Source: Acidobacteriota bacterium (GTDB lineage: Bacteria > Acidobacteriota > Thermoanaerobaculia > Multivoradales > JBCCEF01). From it: DNA of 64,000 nucleotides. The stretch covers positions 1-64,000 of the forward strand of contig JBCCHV010000010.1 of NCBI GenBank assembly GCA_039028635.1, read 5' to 3'. A model generated the notes under the pieces. That model ran no database searches and was not told the DNA's origin. It saw only the letters and a program-made list of their open reading frames with translations. The position numbers were made by a program, and so were the translations under genes. Shown one piece after another: positions 8,635 through 17,044 of this stretch (positions are counted from its first letter, which is position 1; each line of letters starts with the position of its first letter).

Positions 8635-10152
8635 TCAGCTCTCCATCACCGCGACCACATCTTCCGCGGGCTCGACCGGACGAGTCGCCAGGGTGACCAC
8701 GAAGAGGGTCAAGAAGCTCGCCGCCAAGGCGAAGCTCGAGGGAAGGACGCCGTTGGGGAGGGGAAGGGAGGGGAGGTCCGGGAAGAACTTCTGACGCGCC
8801 AGGAACTCCCCGATCACCGACACCGCGGTACCCACCGCGATGGAGGCGATGGCGGCGGTGGGGGTAACGCGACGCCAGTTGAAGCCGATGGCGATGGCCG
8901 GCGCCAGGGCGGCGCCGAAGGTACCGAAGGCGAAGGTACCGAGAAGGGCGATGAGATCGCCGTAGACGTAGGAGAAGAAGGCCGCCGCGATGGCGACGGC
9001 GAGCACCGCCACGCGGCCCCAGAAGAGCTGCCGCGGTAGCTTCCAGCCGAGGGCCTTGGGGAGATCGCGCACCAGCGCCGCCGAGCCGATATTCACGAAG
9101 GAGTCGGCGGTCGACATGATCGCCGCCAGGATGCCGGCGAACACCAGGCCGGCGAGAAACGGCGGCGCGAACCCGAGAAGGAACTGCGGCGACGCCTGAT
9201 CCGGCCTAGCGAGGGGCGCCAAGCGCCCAGAAACCACCAGCGCCGGCACCGCCAACCCGATGCCGAGCCAGATCAGCACGCACATCGTCTGGCCGCCACC
9301 GATCACCGCCGGCAGCCACTTGAGCTGGCGCGGATCGCGCAGCATGTAGAACTTGTGCAGCATGTGCGGCTGGCCGAGATTGCCGACGGCGAAGGTGAAG
9401 AAGAAACCCAGGGCGGTGAACAGCGAAATACCCCCGAGGGGATCGAGAAAGGCCGGTCCGAAGCGCTCCGACTCGACCAGCGAGCGACCGATCTCGCCCA
9501 AGCCGCCGCCGCTCTTGATGGCGTAGTAGAAGACTCCGACCGCCGCCAAGGCCATCAAGATGCCCTGGAAGAGATCGGTGTACACCCCCGCCACCATGCC
9601 GCCGGCAATGGCGTAGAAGAGCACCACCACCAGACCGATCGCCATCGCGATGGCGAGGCTCCACTCACCGAACATCTCGCGGGTACCGAAAATCGCCTCG
9701 ATCAGCACCCCCAGGGCCTGCAGCTGCGCCCCGAGGTAGGCCACCGTCCCCAGCACAACCGCCAACGCCGCCAGCCCCGAAGCCCAGCGGCTGTCGTAGC
9801 GCGCCAGCAGCGCGTCCGGCACCGTGAACACCTCGCGCACCTCGGCGAGCAGGCGCAGTCGCTTGGCGACCACCCAACAGAGCAAACCGGCCGTAAAGCC
9901 CACCGGCGCAGCGATGAACAGCGACGAAATGCCCATCCGGTAGGTCAGCCCCGGACCACCGAGGAAGACAAAGCCCGAAAACGCCGCCGACATGGTGGCG
10001 AAACCGGTCACCCACAGGCCGAGGGACTGGCCGGCAATGAAGAAATCTCGCGCATCGCGCGTTCGCCGCACCGCCCAAACCCCGATCACCACCACCAGCA
10101 CCAGGTAGGCGAGCGCGGTCCACAGAATCACCGGACGATCGAGAATCGGCAT
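8635..10152 (-). CDS. Sodium/solute symporter (SSS family)
   Basis: 505 residues, almost wholly hydrophobic, with about 13 predicted membrane helices as expected of the SSS/PutP family. The N-terminus 'RRTRDARDFFIAGQSLG' followed by 'MSAAFSGFVFLGGPGLTYRMG' is the usual family signature, and 'STADSFVNIGSAALVRDL' matches the conserved helix near residue 340. It should couple Na+ influx to uptake of an organic substrate, perhaps an amino acid, a carboxylate or a vitamin; the sequence does not say which. A small four-helix membrane protein lies five bases upstream and probably forms a unit with it, as DUF485-type partners do with ActP. Confidence 0.9.
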   Translation of the reverse strand: MPILDRPVILWTALAYLVLVVVIGVWAVRRTRDARDFFIAGQSLGLWVTGFATMSAAFSGFVFLGGPGLTYRMGISSLFIAAPVGFTAGLLCWVVAKRLRLLAEVREVFTVPDALLARYDSRWASGLAALAVVLGTVAYLGAQLQALGVLIEAIFGTREMFGEWSLAIAMAIGLVVVLFYAIAGGMVAGVYTDLFQGILMALAAVGVFYYAIKSGGGLGEIGRSLVESERFGPAFLDPLGGISLFTALGFFFTFAVGNLGQPHMLHKFYMLRDPRQLKWLPAVIGGGQTMCVLIWLGIGLAVPALVVSGRLAPLARPDQASPQFLLGFAPPFLAGLVFAGILAAIMSTADSFVNIGSAALVRDLPKALGWKLPRQLFWGRVAVLAVAIAAAFFSYVYGDLIALLGTFAFGTFGAALAPAIAIGFNWRRVTPTAAIASIAVGTAVSVIGEFLARQKFFPDLPSLPLPNGVLPSSFALAASFLTLFVVTLATRPVEPAEDVVAVMES

Positions 10153-10157
10153 CGCCC

Positions 10158-10580
10158 TCAGCTCTCCCGGCGACGCAGCGCGCGCAGACGCTCGAGCGTT
10201 GCATCGTCCACGCCGTGCTCATCGAAGGTCAGCGCATAGACCAGCGAAACCAGCACCAGCGGCGCCAGCCAAACCGACACCAGAAACCAAACCGTCGCCA
10301 GCGGCAAGCCGGCCACCCAGGGAGCCTCCGCAAGGTGCCCCGCCAACACCGCCATCCCGGCAAATCCCGCGCCGAGCAGCAGAGCCAGCGCCATCAACCC
10401 CCAGGCCGACCGCCCCAGCCGTCCCCGCCGCAAAGCCCCCAGCGCCATCAAAGGCACTGGAAAAAGCACCGCCAGCGCGCCAAAAACGTACCCGGCCACC
10501 TGGCCCCCCAGCACCATCGTCAGAGTCAACACCAACGCCGACAAAGCCAAGACCGCGAGCAGAAACTTCTTCATCTTCAT
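10158..10580 (-). CDS. Small four-helix membrane protein partnered with the symporter
   Basis: 140 residues from the ATG at 10580, the first one directly before a hydrophobic helix; a second ATG two codons later is equally possible. Four hydrophobic segments are visible (about residues 3-25, 28-45, 57-80 and 95-120), with a short charged C-terminal tail 'DDATLERLRALRRRES'. It ends five bases before the symporter gene, so the two are co-transcribed. I do not recognise the family; the arrangement recalls small accessory subunits of SSS permeases. Confidence 0.65.
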   Translation of the reverse strand: MKMKKFLLAVLALSALVLTLTMVLGGQVAGYVFGALAVLFPVPLMALGALRRGRLGRSAWGLMALALLLGAGFAGMAVLAGHLAEAPWVAGLPLATVWFLVSVWLAPLVLVSLVYALTFDEHGVDDATLERLRALRRRES

Positions 10581-10767
10581 CCCAGAGAGTCCACTGAATT
10601 GAAAATCCCGGCGATCATGCCACGACTTGCGACCCTCCCTACCCCACCTTTGCTGGTATCGCCCAGATTGCGCCGAGTTCCCCACGAGCAGCCGATATCC
10701 CACGGTCCGAAAAGAGATCGCGAGGCTCACGAGCGAAGCCTGAGCCCGCGAGCAAAATCCCTCAAAG

Positions 10768-10860
10768 TCCGACCCCAGGCCTGTGGAGGATCAGTGGAGG
10801 CATCTGTCTGAGCGAAGCGAGTTATGACTCCACCCGCAACAGGCCGACCCGCAGTCCAAT
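10768..10860 (-). repeat. Palindromic repeat A, copy 3 with compensatory change
   Basis: Arms read GTGGAGGCAT (10794-10803) and ATGACTCCAC (10824-10833). The second base of the stem is T where most copies have C, and its partner is A where most have G, so pairing is kept. Confidence 0.75.
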
Positions 10861-11003
10861 ATGACCCACGCGGGTGACCGGCGAAGCCGAGAGACACGCG
10901 ATCTCTTCCGCGCGAACCCAACTAACTGCCGACAAAGAGCGGTCCGAGAAGAGATCGTGGGGCTCACGAGCGAAGCCTGAGCCCGCGGGAAAATCTCCTC
11001 AAA

Positions 11004-11085
11004 GTCCGACCCCAGGCCTGTGGAGGATCAGTGGAGGCATCTGTCTGAGCGAAGCGAGTTATGCCGGCCGACCCGCAGTCCGACC
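11004..11085 (-). repeat. Palindromic repeat A, copy 4 (right arm truncated)
   Basis: The left arm GTGGAGGCAT (11031-11040) and the loop are intact, but the right arm breaks off after ATGCC (11061-11065). Confidence 0.7.
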
Positions 11086-11154
11086 AGACCCCCGCGGGCC
11101 ACCGGCGAAGCCGAGAGCCACGCGATCTCTTCCGCGCGCGCCCCCGTCCCCGAC

Positions 11155-11973
11155 TCAATCCCCCGAAGGCGGCGGCCCCACCAACCCGAAGTACTCGCGA
11201 TACCCACAAACCTGCTCGCCACAAACCTCCAGAGCGATCGCCACCCGATTCTCATAAGGCTGCCCGCGCAGCTTGCCGCGATCGTGAAACTCGAACACCA
11301 CGCGGTTCTCCTCGGCGGTCACCGCCTCCACCGACTCGATGATCAAGCCGCCCGCGAAGGTCTCCGAAACGTAGGGGAAAAACTCCGCCGCCTTGTCGCG
11401 GCCCTGATGAGTGCCCTGCCACCGTCCGAAGGGAAAACGGAAAGTGAAATCGTCCGACAGGCGAGCCAGAAAACCCTGCCACTCGCCGGTCGCCAAGCCG
11501 TGCCGGAAGTGCTCGAAGGCTTCCTCGGCGACCTGCTTCGGCGTACGCACGATCGGCGCCCGGCCCGCCACCAACGTCAGATTCAGGGTCTCGTAGGCGC
11601 GGTCGCGATACTCCTTCTTGAGCTCCAGATAGCGCGGGTCGCCCAGGAAGCCCTCCGCCGCCGCCCGGTTCGGGAATTCCAGCACGGCGTTGATCGGCCA
11701 AGCCTCGCCGGCGTGCTCGCTGTCGAGACCCGAGCCCACCATCAGGATGGTCGCCCCGTACTCCGCCATCAAAGGCTGAGTGCCGGCCAGATACTGCTGG
11801 TAGATGCCCTCGGCACCGGCCTGCAGACGCCCCTGGATCACCAGCAGAACCGGCCCCTCATCACCGCCCTCGTCGGCGGCGACCAGCGGCGGCAGCAACA
11901 GGCCGGCGAGGGCGAGAAGCGTCGCCAATCCCAAGGGAGCACCGCCGAAAATCGAGCTCGAGATCGTCATCAT
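11155..11973 (-). CDS. Exported DUF1330-SnoaL fusion protein
   Basis: 272 residues starting at the ATG that overlaps the HMG-CoA lyase stop (ATGA) with GGAGG upstream. A signal peptide covers ~1-33. Residues ~38-130 form a DUF1330/dimeric alpha-beta-barrel domain ('YQQYLAGTQPLMAEYGA', 'VLEFPNRAAAEGF'). Residues ~145-268 form a SnoaL/NTF2-like domain ('AFEHFRHGLATGEWQGFLAR', 'GRDKAAEFFPYV'). Both folds often act as small-molecule isomerases, cyclases or binding proteins; here the reaction is unknown. As the last gene of a four-gene operon with CoA-pathway enzymes it may process the pathway substrate outside the cytoplasm, which is unusual for both folds. Confidence 0.75.
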   Translation of the reverse strand: MMTISSSIFGGAPLGLATLLALAGLLLPPLVAADEGGDEGPVLLVIQGRLQAGAEGIYQQYLAGTQPLMAEYGATILMVGSGLDSEHAGEAWPINAVLEFPNRAAAEGFLGDPRYLELKKEYRDRAYETLNLTLVAGRAPIVRTPKQVAEEAFEHFRHGLATGEWQGFLARLSDDFTFRFPFGRWQGTHQGRDKAAEFFPYVSETFAGGLIIESVEAVTAEENRVVFEFHDRGKLRGQPYENRVAIALEVCGEQVCGYREYFGLVGPPPSGD

Positions 11974-12914
11974 GAAGCCTCCTTGCCATCTTCCGATCGA
12001 TGCCGCGCCACCACCTCCTCGGCGGTGCCCGCCTGCAGCACCCGGCTGGCGAGGGGCCGGCCGAGGAACGACTGAATGCGTCGCGAGGTCTGGCGCAAGG
12101 GATCGAGATCGATGCCGGTCTCGATTCCCATCTCGCGACAGGCGTAGGCGAGATCCTCGGTGGCGAGATTGCCGGTGGCGCCGCGCATGATCGGGCAGCC
12201 GCCGAGGCCACCGAGGGAGGTGTCGAAACGGGTCACCCCTTCCTCCAGCGCCACCAAGGTGTTGGCCAACGCCATGCCGCGGGTGTCGTGCAGGTGGAGC
12301 CACAGCGAGGTGTCGCCGATCTCGGGACGCACCGCGCGCAGCAGCGCCCGCGTCTGCACTGGGTTGCCGAGGCCCGCGGAGTCGGCCAGGCCGAGCTGGT
12401 CACTGCCGAGGTCGAGGAAGCGGCGCGCCAGCTCGACCACCCGCTCGATGGGCACCTCACCCTCGAATGGGCAGCCGAAGGCCACCGCCAACACCGCCGA
12501 GGCGGTGGCGCCAGCGGCGTGGGCGCGGGTCACGATCTCGCCGAACAGGTCGAGGGATTGCTGCACGCTCAGGCCGACGTTGCGCCGGTTGTAGGTCTCG
12601 GTGACGCAGACCACCAGGCGCAGCCCCTGCGCGCCGGCTTCGAGGGCGCGCTCGGCTCCTTTGAGGTTGGGAACCAGGGCGAGACGATGCACCCCCGGCA
12701 GCTCGCGAGCGGCAGCCATCACCTGCGCCGCATCGACCATCTGCGGAATCACCTTCGGGTGCACGAAAGAGGTCACCTCGATGGTCTTCAGGCCGGCCGA
12801 CGCCAGGCCTTTCAAGGTCACGACCTTGAGCTCCGTCGGCAGGAAAGTCTCCTCCGCCTGAAAGCCGTCCCGCGGACCGACCTCGATCAGCTCGACCGCT
12901 TTCGGCAGGGTCAT
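11970..12914 (-). CDS. Hydroxymethylglutaryl-CoA lyase family enzyme
   Basis: 314 residues, a single HMGL-like TIM barrel. Seen directly: the N-terminal 'ELIEVGPRDGFQAE' with the substrate Arg-Asp pair, the metal ligands in 'LHLHDTRGMALAN', and the family signature 'GGLGGCPIMRGATGNLATED' with its catalytic Cys. It should cleave a 3-hydroxy-3-methylacyl-CoA into acetyl-CoA and an acetoacetate-like acid; homologues acting on other branched acyl-CoAs are known, so the exact substrate is open. The start ATG overlaps the upstream stop by four bases. It sits between an isochorismatase-like hydrolase and an exported DUF1330-SnoaL protein, in an operon headed by a CoA-transferase that could supply the thioester. 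Confidence 0.9.
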   Translation of the reverse strand: MTLPKAVELIEVGPRDGFQAEETFLPTELKVVTLKGLASAGLKTIEVTSFVHPKVIPQMVDAAQVMAAARELPGVHRLALVPNLKGAERALEAGAQGLRLVVCVTETYNRRNVGLSVQQSLDLFGEIVTRAHAAGATASAVLAVAFGCPFEGEVPIERVVELARRFLDLGSDQLGLADSAGLGNPVQTRALLRAVRPEIGDTSLWLHLHDTRGMALANTLVALEEGVTRFDTSLGGLGGCPIMRGATGNLATEDLAYACREMGIETGIDLDPLRQTSRRIQSFLGRPLASRVLQAGTAEEVVARHRSEDGKEAS

Positions 12915-13564
12915 GATCCACCCCCGGCCACCAGGCGATCGAGGGCCGTGATGGCCTCTTCGACGCTCACCAGGTCGCCATACTTGCCCTCGATGTCGCG
13001 CAGATTGGCGGCATGGGGCTGGGGCGCGCGGTCGCCCACACACTCAACCGGCACGATGGGCCGAAAGCCGTGCTGCAGAGCGTCGACCACCGTCGCCCGC
13101 ACGCAGCCGCTGGTGGTCGCCCCGCACACCAGCAGGGTGTCGACGCCGGCGGCGGTGAGCTCGGCGGCCAAGGCGGTGCCGAAAAAGGCGCTGGCGTACT
13201 TCTTCTCGATCAAGGTCTCCTCCGGCCGGCGCTCCAGGCGCTCATCAACCTCCACCCACCGAGAGCCGCGCAGCAAGATCTCGAGGGACGGGATCTTCTT
13301 CGGAAACAAGCCGGCGTCTCGCAGGCCCGGGCCGTAGGCGGTGGTGGTGAAGAGCACCGGCAGTTCATGCCCACGGGCGGCGGCGAGCAAGCGCGCGGTG
13401 GCGGTAACCTCCGCCTTCAGGTCCGCGCCCAGGGGCGACTGCGGATCCGTGAAGCCGCGGATGAAGTCGATCACCAACACCGCCGGACGACGGCCGAAGC
13501 CCACCGCCGAGCCCAGGCCGCGTTGGCGGTAGAGGGCCAGCAGGTCGTCCGAGTCGGCGTTCAC
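12911..13564 (-). CDS. Isochorismatase-like cysteine hydrolase
   Basis: 217 residues from a GTG that overlaps the CoA-transferase stop (GTGA). The catalytic triad of the isochorismatase/N-carbamoylsarcosine amidase fold is visible: D33 in 'AVLVIDFIRGF', Lys 121 or 122 in 'IEKKYASAFFGT' and C154 in 'SGCVRATVV'. The 'GATTSGCVRAT' context with a cis-peptide pair before the Cys is closest to the N-carbamoylsarcosine amidase branch, which hydrolyses amide or carbamoyl groups and releases ammonia. Cytoplasmic. In this operon it may remove an amide or urea nitrogen before CoA activation; that role is inference. Confidence 0.85.
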   Translation of the reverse strand: MNADSDDLLALYRQRGLGSAVGFGRRPAVLVIDFIRGFTDPQSPLGADLKAEVTATARLLAAARGHELPVLFTTTAYGPGLRDAGLFPKKIPSLEILLRGSRWVEVDERLERRPEETLIEKKYASAFFGTALAAELTAAGVDTLLVCGATTSGCVRATVVDALQHGFRPIVPVECVGDRAPQPHAANLRDIEGKYGDLVSVEEAITALDRLVAGGGS

Positions 13565-14766
13565 AGGACGCCCTCGCCCTCGAGCTGCGCGATCTCTTCG
13601 GCGCTGTAGCCGGCGACCTGCGACAGCACTTCGTGGTTGTGGGCACCGAGGGGCGGACCGGGCCAATCGGTGCGGCCGGGCGTGGCCGACAGCTTGGGCA
13701 GAATGGCGGGGATCTTCAACGGCTTGCCGCCGGCCTCGACCTCTTCGAACAGGCCGCGCGCCCGGTACTGCTCGTCGACCATCATGTCCTCGACGCTGTA
13801 GATCGGCCCCGCCGGCACCACCGCTTCCTCGAGGATCGCCAACACCTCCGCGGAAGGCAGGGTCGAGGTCCAGGCGGCGAGGGCACCATCGACTTCTTCC
13901 TGGTGCGCCACCCGGCCGTCGTTCGAGGCCAAGCGCGGATCGTTCGCCAGGTCCGGCCGGCCGGCGGCCTTCATCAAGCGCTTGTAGATCGAGTCGCCAT
14001 TGCCGCCGATGATCACGAACTTGCCGTCCTTGCAGGGGTAGGTGTTGGTGGGCACGATGCCGGTGATGGTCGAGCCCGAGGGCTCGCGCACCTCACCGCA
14101 GCGGTCGTACTCGGGCACCACCGCTTCCATCATGTTGAACACCGACTCGAAGATGCCGATGTCGATCATCTGGCCCTTGCCGGCCGCCTCTCCATTCCTT
14201 GCACGGTCGAGCAGGGCGAGGAGCACCCCGAACGCAGCGTGGAGACCGGTGAGGGAGTCCCCCAGGGAGAGATTCGAGCGTACCGGCGGCCCTGCCGCAA
14301 AGCCGGTGACGTGGCGCAGGCCGCCGAAGCCCTCGCAGACCGAGGCATAACCGGGTTGCGAGGCCTTCGGGCCGGTCTGGCCGTAGCCAGAGACCCGGGC
14401 ATAGATCAGGCCCGGGTTGTCGGGCTGGATGGAGGCCGGGTCGAGTCCCCACTTTTCCAGCGTGCCGGGGCGAAAGTTCTCGATCAGGACGTCCACTTTG
14501 CGGGCCAGGCGCCGCGCCACCTGGCGACCCTTTTCCTGTCGCAGGTCGAGGGTGACACACTTCTTGTTGCGCCCCAGGGTGTACCACCACAGGGAAGTGC
14601 CCTGGTCCATCACGCGCCAGCGGCGCACCGGATCACCGCTGCCGGGAGGCTCGATCTTGATCACCTCGGCGCCGTAGTAGGCGAGCAGAGTGCCGGCAAA
14701 GGGACCGGCCATCAGCTGGCCCATTTCGAGGACCCGGATGCCGTCGAGGGGACGTCGATTCGTCAT
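13561..14766 (-). CDS. CaiB/BaiF family III CoA-transferase
   Basis: 401 residues from the ATG at 14766, which has GGGAG seven bases upstream. Family III landmarks are present: 'LDGIRVLEMGQLMAGPFAG' at the N-terminus, 'GAEVIKIEPPGSGDPVR', 'IENFRPGTLEKWGL', and the catalytic aspartate D170 in 'NLSLGDSLTGLHAAFG', aligned with the Asp of formyl-CoA transferase. It moves CoA between organic acids. It is first in a four-gene operon in which every junction overlaps by four bases (CoA-transferase, amidase-like hydrolase, HMG-CoA lyase, DUF1330-SnoaL). A second member of the family heads another operon at 50953. Confidence 0.93.
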   Translation of the reverse strand: MTNRRPLDGIRVLEMGQLMAGPFAGTLLAYYGAEVIKIEPPGSGDPVRRWRVMDQGTSLWWYTLGRNKKCVTLDLRQEKGRQVARRLARKVDVLIENFRPGTLEKWGLDPASIQPDNPGLIYARVSGYGQTGPKASQPGYASVCEGFGGLRHVTGFAAGPPVRSNLSLGDSLTGLHAAFGVLLALLDRARNGEAAGKGQMIDIGIFESVFNMMEAVVPEYDRCGEVREPSGSTITGIVPTNTYPCKDGKFVIIGGNGDSIYKRLMKAAGRPDLANDPRLASNDGRVAHQEEVDGALAAWTSTLPSAEVLAILEEAVVPAGPIYSVEDMMVDEQYRARGLFEEVEAGGKPLKIPAILPKLSATPGRTDWPGPPLGAHNHEVLSQVAGYSAEEIAQLEGEGVL

Positions 14767-14814
14767 GCGTAGGCTCCCAACCTCAAGCCGACCCATCAAG
14801 GGATCGGCCTGGAT

Positions 14815-14836
14815 ATTGTACTATTGTTCGTACATT
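14815..14836. promoter_or_regulatory. Inverted-repeat operator candidate ATTGTAC-N8-GTACATT
   Basis: Six of seven arm positions pair, and TGT and ACA are twelve bases apart as at 2964, 39366 and 50976. It lies in the A+T-rich centre of the 183-base divergent spacer between the CoA-transferase operon and the lipocalin-like gene, so one bound dimer could control both. On the plus strand it contains TGTACTATTG, a ten-base word also present on the minus strand at the TonB receptor promoter. Confidence 0.55.
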
Positions 14837-14949
14837 ATGCTAACCACTGCCAATCAACGTCCAATGGCGTGTCCGAAAGGCCCTGCCTCGGGACCTCGAG
14901 GCACCCTAGCAGACGCCTATAGAGAACCTCTTCACCAGGAGTAGACGCC

Positions 14950-15375
14950 ATGTCCGACTATCCGCTTTTCGACCGCCACGTCGGGGTGTGGGAAGGCACC
15001 TACACCCTCGTCGACCGCCGCACCGGCAAGATCCTCGACCAGCACAAGAGTCGCCTGACCTGTGAGATCGATGGCGACCTGTGGCACCAGACCAACCTCT
15101 ACACCTGGGATGACGGTCGGGTGGACGAGAAGTCCTTCGACGGCAAGTTCGTCGACGGCAAGCTGATGTTCGACACCCCGCGGCTCAAGGGAGAAGCGGT
15201 GGAAGCGGACGACAAGTGCATCATCCTGCGCTGGGTCTACTGCCATGCACCGCAGGACGACTACGCCGAGATCATCACCCTGGTCGACGACCAGCACCGC
15301 AGCCGCACCTGGCAGCACTTCGAGGGTGGCGACTTCGCCAAGCTGACCCTGATCGACGAGCGCAAAGTCGGTTAG
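14950..15375 (+). CDS. Lipocalin-like protein resembling DUF3598, cytoplasmic
   Basis: 141 residues, no signal peptide, with AGGAG ten bases before the ATG. The start 'DRHVGVWEGTYTLVDRRTGK' is the usual N-terminal strand of a small ligand-binding barrel related to DUF3598/CpcS-like lipocalins, and 'RTWQHFEGGDFAKLTLIDE' forms the last strands. Two relatives occur in the window: an exported form at 44642-45271 and a broken lipoprotein form at 33303-33574. It probably binds or isomerises a hydrophobic pathway intermediate; no catalytic residues can be assigned. It shares the divergent operator-like repeat with the CoA-transferase operon. Confidence 0.6.
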   Translation: MSDYPLFDRHVGVWEGTYTLVDRRTGKILDQHKSRLTCEIDGDLWHQTNLYTWDDGRVDEKSFDGKFVDGKLMFDTPRLKGEAVEADDKCIILRWVYCHAPQDDYAEIITLVDDQHRSRTWQHFEGGDFAKLTLIDERKVG

Positions 15376-15451
15376 CGAAGTCGACTCGCAAGACCGTCAG
15401 TCCAGAAGGTGAGAGAGTCTGCCTTGACTCGACCCGATTGACGCAACACCC

Positions 15452-17044
15452 GTGACCCAGAAGCCGATGCTCGGAGACCTCAGGCACTTCGGCGACCTGC
15501 TGCGCCGCAACGCTCGGCTCTTTGCCGACGCCGAGGGCCTGGCCGACGCCGAGGGCGCCTACACCTGGCGCCAGGGCTACGGCCGTGCCCTGCGCCTGGC
15601 GGATCGCCTGCGCCAGATCGGTCTGCGCCCGGGCGAGCGGGTCCTCCTGCTCGGCAACAGCTCCGTCGCCTGGTCCGAAGCGCTCTTCGCCCTCGCCGGG
15701 GCAGGATTGGTGGCAGTGCCGGTCAACACCCGCCTGACGGCGGAAGAGATCGCCGGCATCGGCCGCGACTGCGAGGCCCGCGGCCTGCTGGTGAGCGACG
15801 AGCTCCTCGAGCGCGGTCGGGACGCCGCCGGCCAGGTGCCGACTCTGCGCTTCGTAGGCGGCCTGGGGAAGGGCAGTGGAGAGGTCGCCGGCTACGATCG
15901 CCTGCTGGCTGAAGGCGCCGAGGACGAGGCCGCATTCGCCGGCCCGATCGCGCCCGAAGACCTCCTCCTGCTGCTCTACACCAGCGGCACCACCGGCTTC
16001 CCGAAGGGCGTCATGTACTCCCACGGCAGCGCCCTGCAAGCGACCCTGGTCCACGTTCTCGCCATCGCCTCGGCCCACCGTCACCGGGTGATGCTGCCCT
16101 CGCCGCCCTATTCCGCCGCCGGCTTCGCCGGCCTGGCCTGCGCCGTGGCCGTCGGCAGCCCCACCTTCCTGCTGCGCTTCAGCCTCGACGGCGCCCTCGA
16201 GACCCTCGCCAGCCAACGCATCACCTTCACCAACCTGGTGCCCACCACGGTGCGCATGTTGCTCGACCACCCGCGCTTCGGCGACTACGACCTGAGCGCC
16301 CTCGAGGTGCTCCTCTACGGCGGCAGCCCGATGCGGGAAGCGACCCTGCGCGACGCCGACCGCGCCCTCGGCTGCGCCTTTCGCCAGACCTTCGCCACCT
16401 CCGAGACGGGCCTGTCCGGCACCGTTCTCGAGCCCGAGGACCACCGCCGCGCCCTTGACGACCCCGATGCCGGCCACCTGCTGCTGTCCTGCGGCCGCCC
16501 CCAGGTGGGAGTCGGCGTGCGACTGCTGAGCAATGACGGCGTCGAAGTTCCCGACGGCGAGGTTGGGGAGGTGGCCGTCGCCTGCACCGGCAACATGGTG
16601 GGTTACTGGAACCGCCCGGAAGCCACCGCCGCCGTGCTGCAAGACGGCTGGCTGCGCACCGGCGACCTGGCGCGTCGCGACGAGCACGGCTACTTCTACC
16701 TGGTGGACCGCAAGCACGACATGATCGTCACCGGTGCTCTCAACGTCTACCCGACGGAGATCGAAAGGACCCTGAGCCGCCATCCGGCGGTGGCAGACTG
16801 CGCGGTCATCGGTGTGCCCGACGAAAAGTGGGGCGAGGCGGTCAAAGCGCTGGTGGTGCCACGGCCCGGCGAGAACCTCTCGGCGGACCTGCTGATCACC
16901 TGGGCGCGAGAGCACCTGGCGGGCTTCAAGCGCCCGAAGTCGGTCGAGTTCGTCGACCAGATCCCCTACAACCCCGCCGGCAAGCCCCTCCGCCGGCTGC
17001 TCCGCGAACCCTACTGGCGCGGCCGGGAAAGGAAGCTCGGATGA
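15452..17044 (+). CDS. AMP-forming acyl-CoA synthetase
   Basis: 530 residues from GTG; an ATG five codons later is an alternative. ANL-superfamily motifs occur in order: the phosphate-binding loop 'LYTSGTTGFPKGVMYS' at ~175-190, 'LLYGGSPM' near 290, 'GYWNRPEAT', the hinge region 'GWLRTGDLARRDEHGYFYL', 'GALNVYPTEIERTL' and the C-terminal catalytic lysine in 'NPAGKPLRRLL'. It activates a carboxylic acid with ATP to its CoA thioester; the length and motifs suit medium-chain, aromatic or cyclic acids. Its stop overlaps the start of the amidohydrolase gene (ATGA). Confidence 0.92.
   Translation: MTQKPMLGDLRHFGDLLRRNARLFADAEGLADAEGAYTWRQGYGRALRLADRLRQIGLRPGERVLLLGNSSVAWSEALFALAGAGLVAVPVNTRLTAEEIAGIGRDCEARGLLVSDELLERGRDAAGQVPTLRFVGGLGKGSGEVAGYDRLLAEGAEDEAAFAGPIAPEDLLLLLYTSGTTGFPKGVMYSHGSALQATLVHVLAIASAHRHRVMLPSPPYSAAGFAGLACAVAVGSPTFLLRFSLDGALETLASQRITFTNLVPTTVRMLLDHPRFGDYDLSALEVLLYGGSPMREATLRDADRALGCAFRQTFATSETGLSGTVLEPEDHRRALDDPDAGHLLLSCGRPQVGVGVRLLSNDGVEVPDGEVGEVAVACTGNMVGYWNRPEATAAVLQDGWLRTGDLARRDEHGYFYLVDRKHDMIVTGALNVYPTEIERTLSRHPAVADCAVIGVPDEKWGEAVKALVVPRPGENLSADLLITWAREHLAGFKRPKSVEFVDQIPYNPAGKPLRRLLREPYWRGRERKLG

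Larger units (their letters stand above)
10581..11154. repeat. Spacer with a ~210-base direct duplication carrying repeat A
   Basis: Two direct copies, about 10704-10916 and 10941-11140, share 'GAGCGAAGCCTGAGCCCGCG', a repeat A hairpin and a closing block 'ACCGGCGAAGCCGAGAG'. No gene is supported in the interval; the codable frames simply follow the repeats. Confidence 0.8.

Noticed and set aside
7737-8696. Open frame through the repeats at 7.7-8.7 kb
   Set aside because: Its amino-acid sequence is made of translated repeat A and duplicated blocks and overlaps the symporter end.
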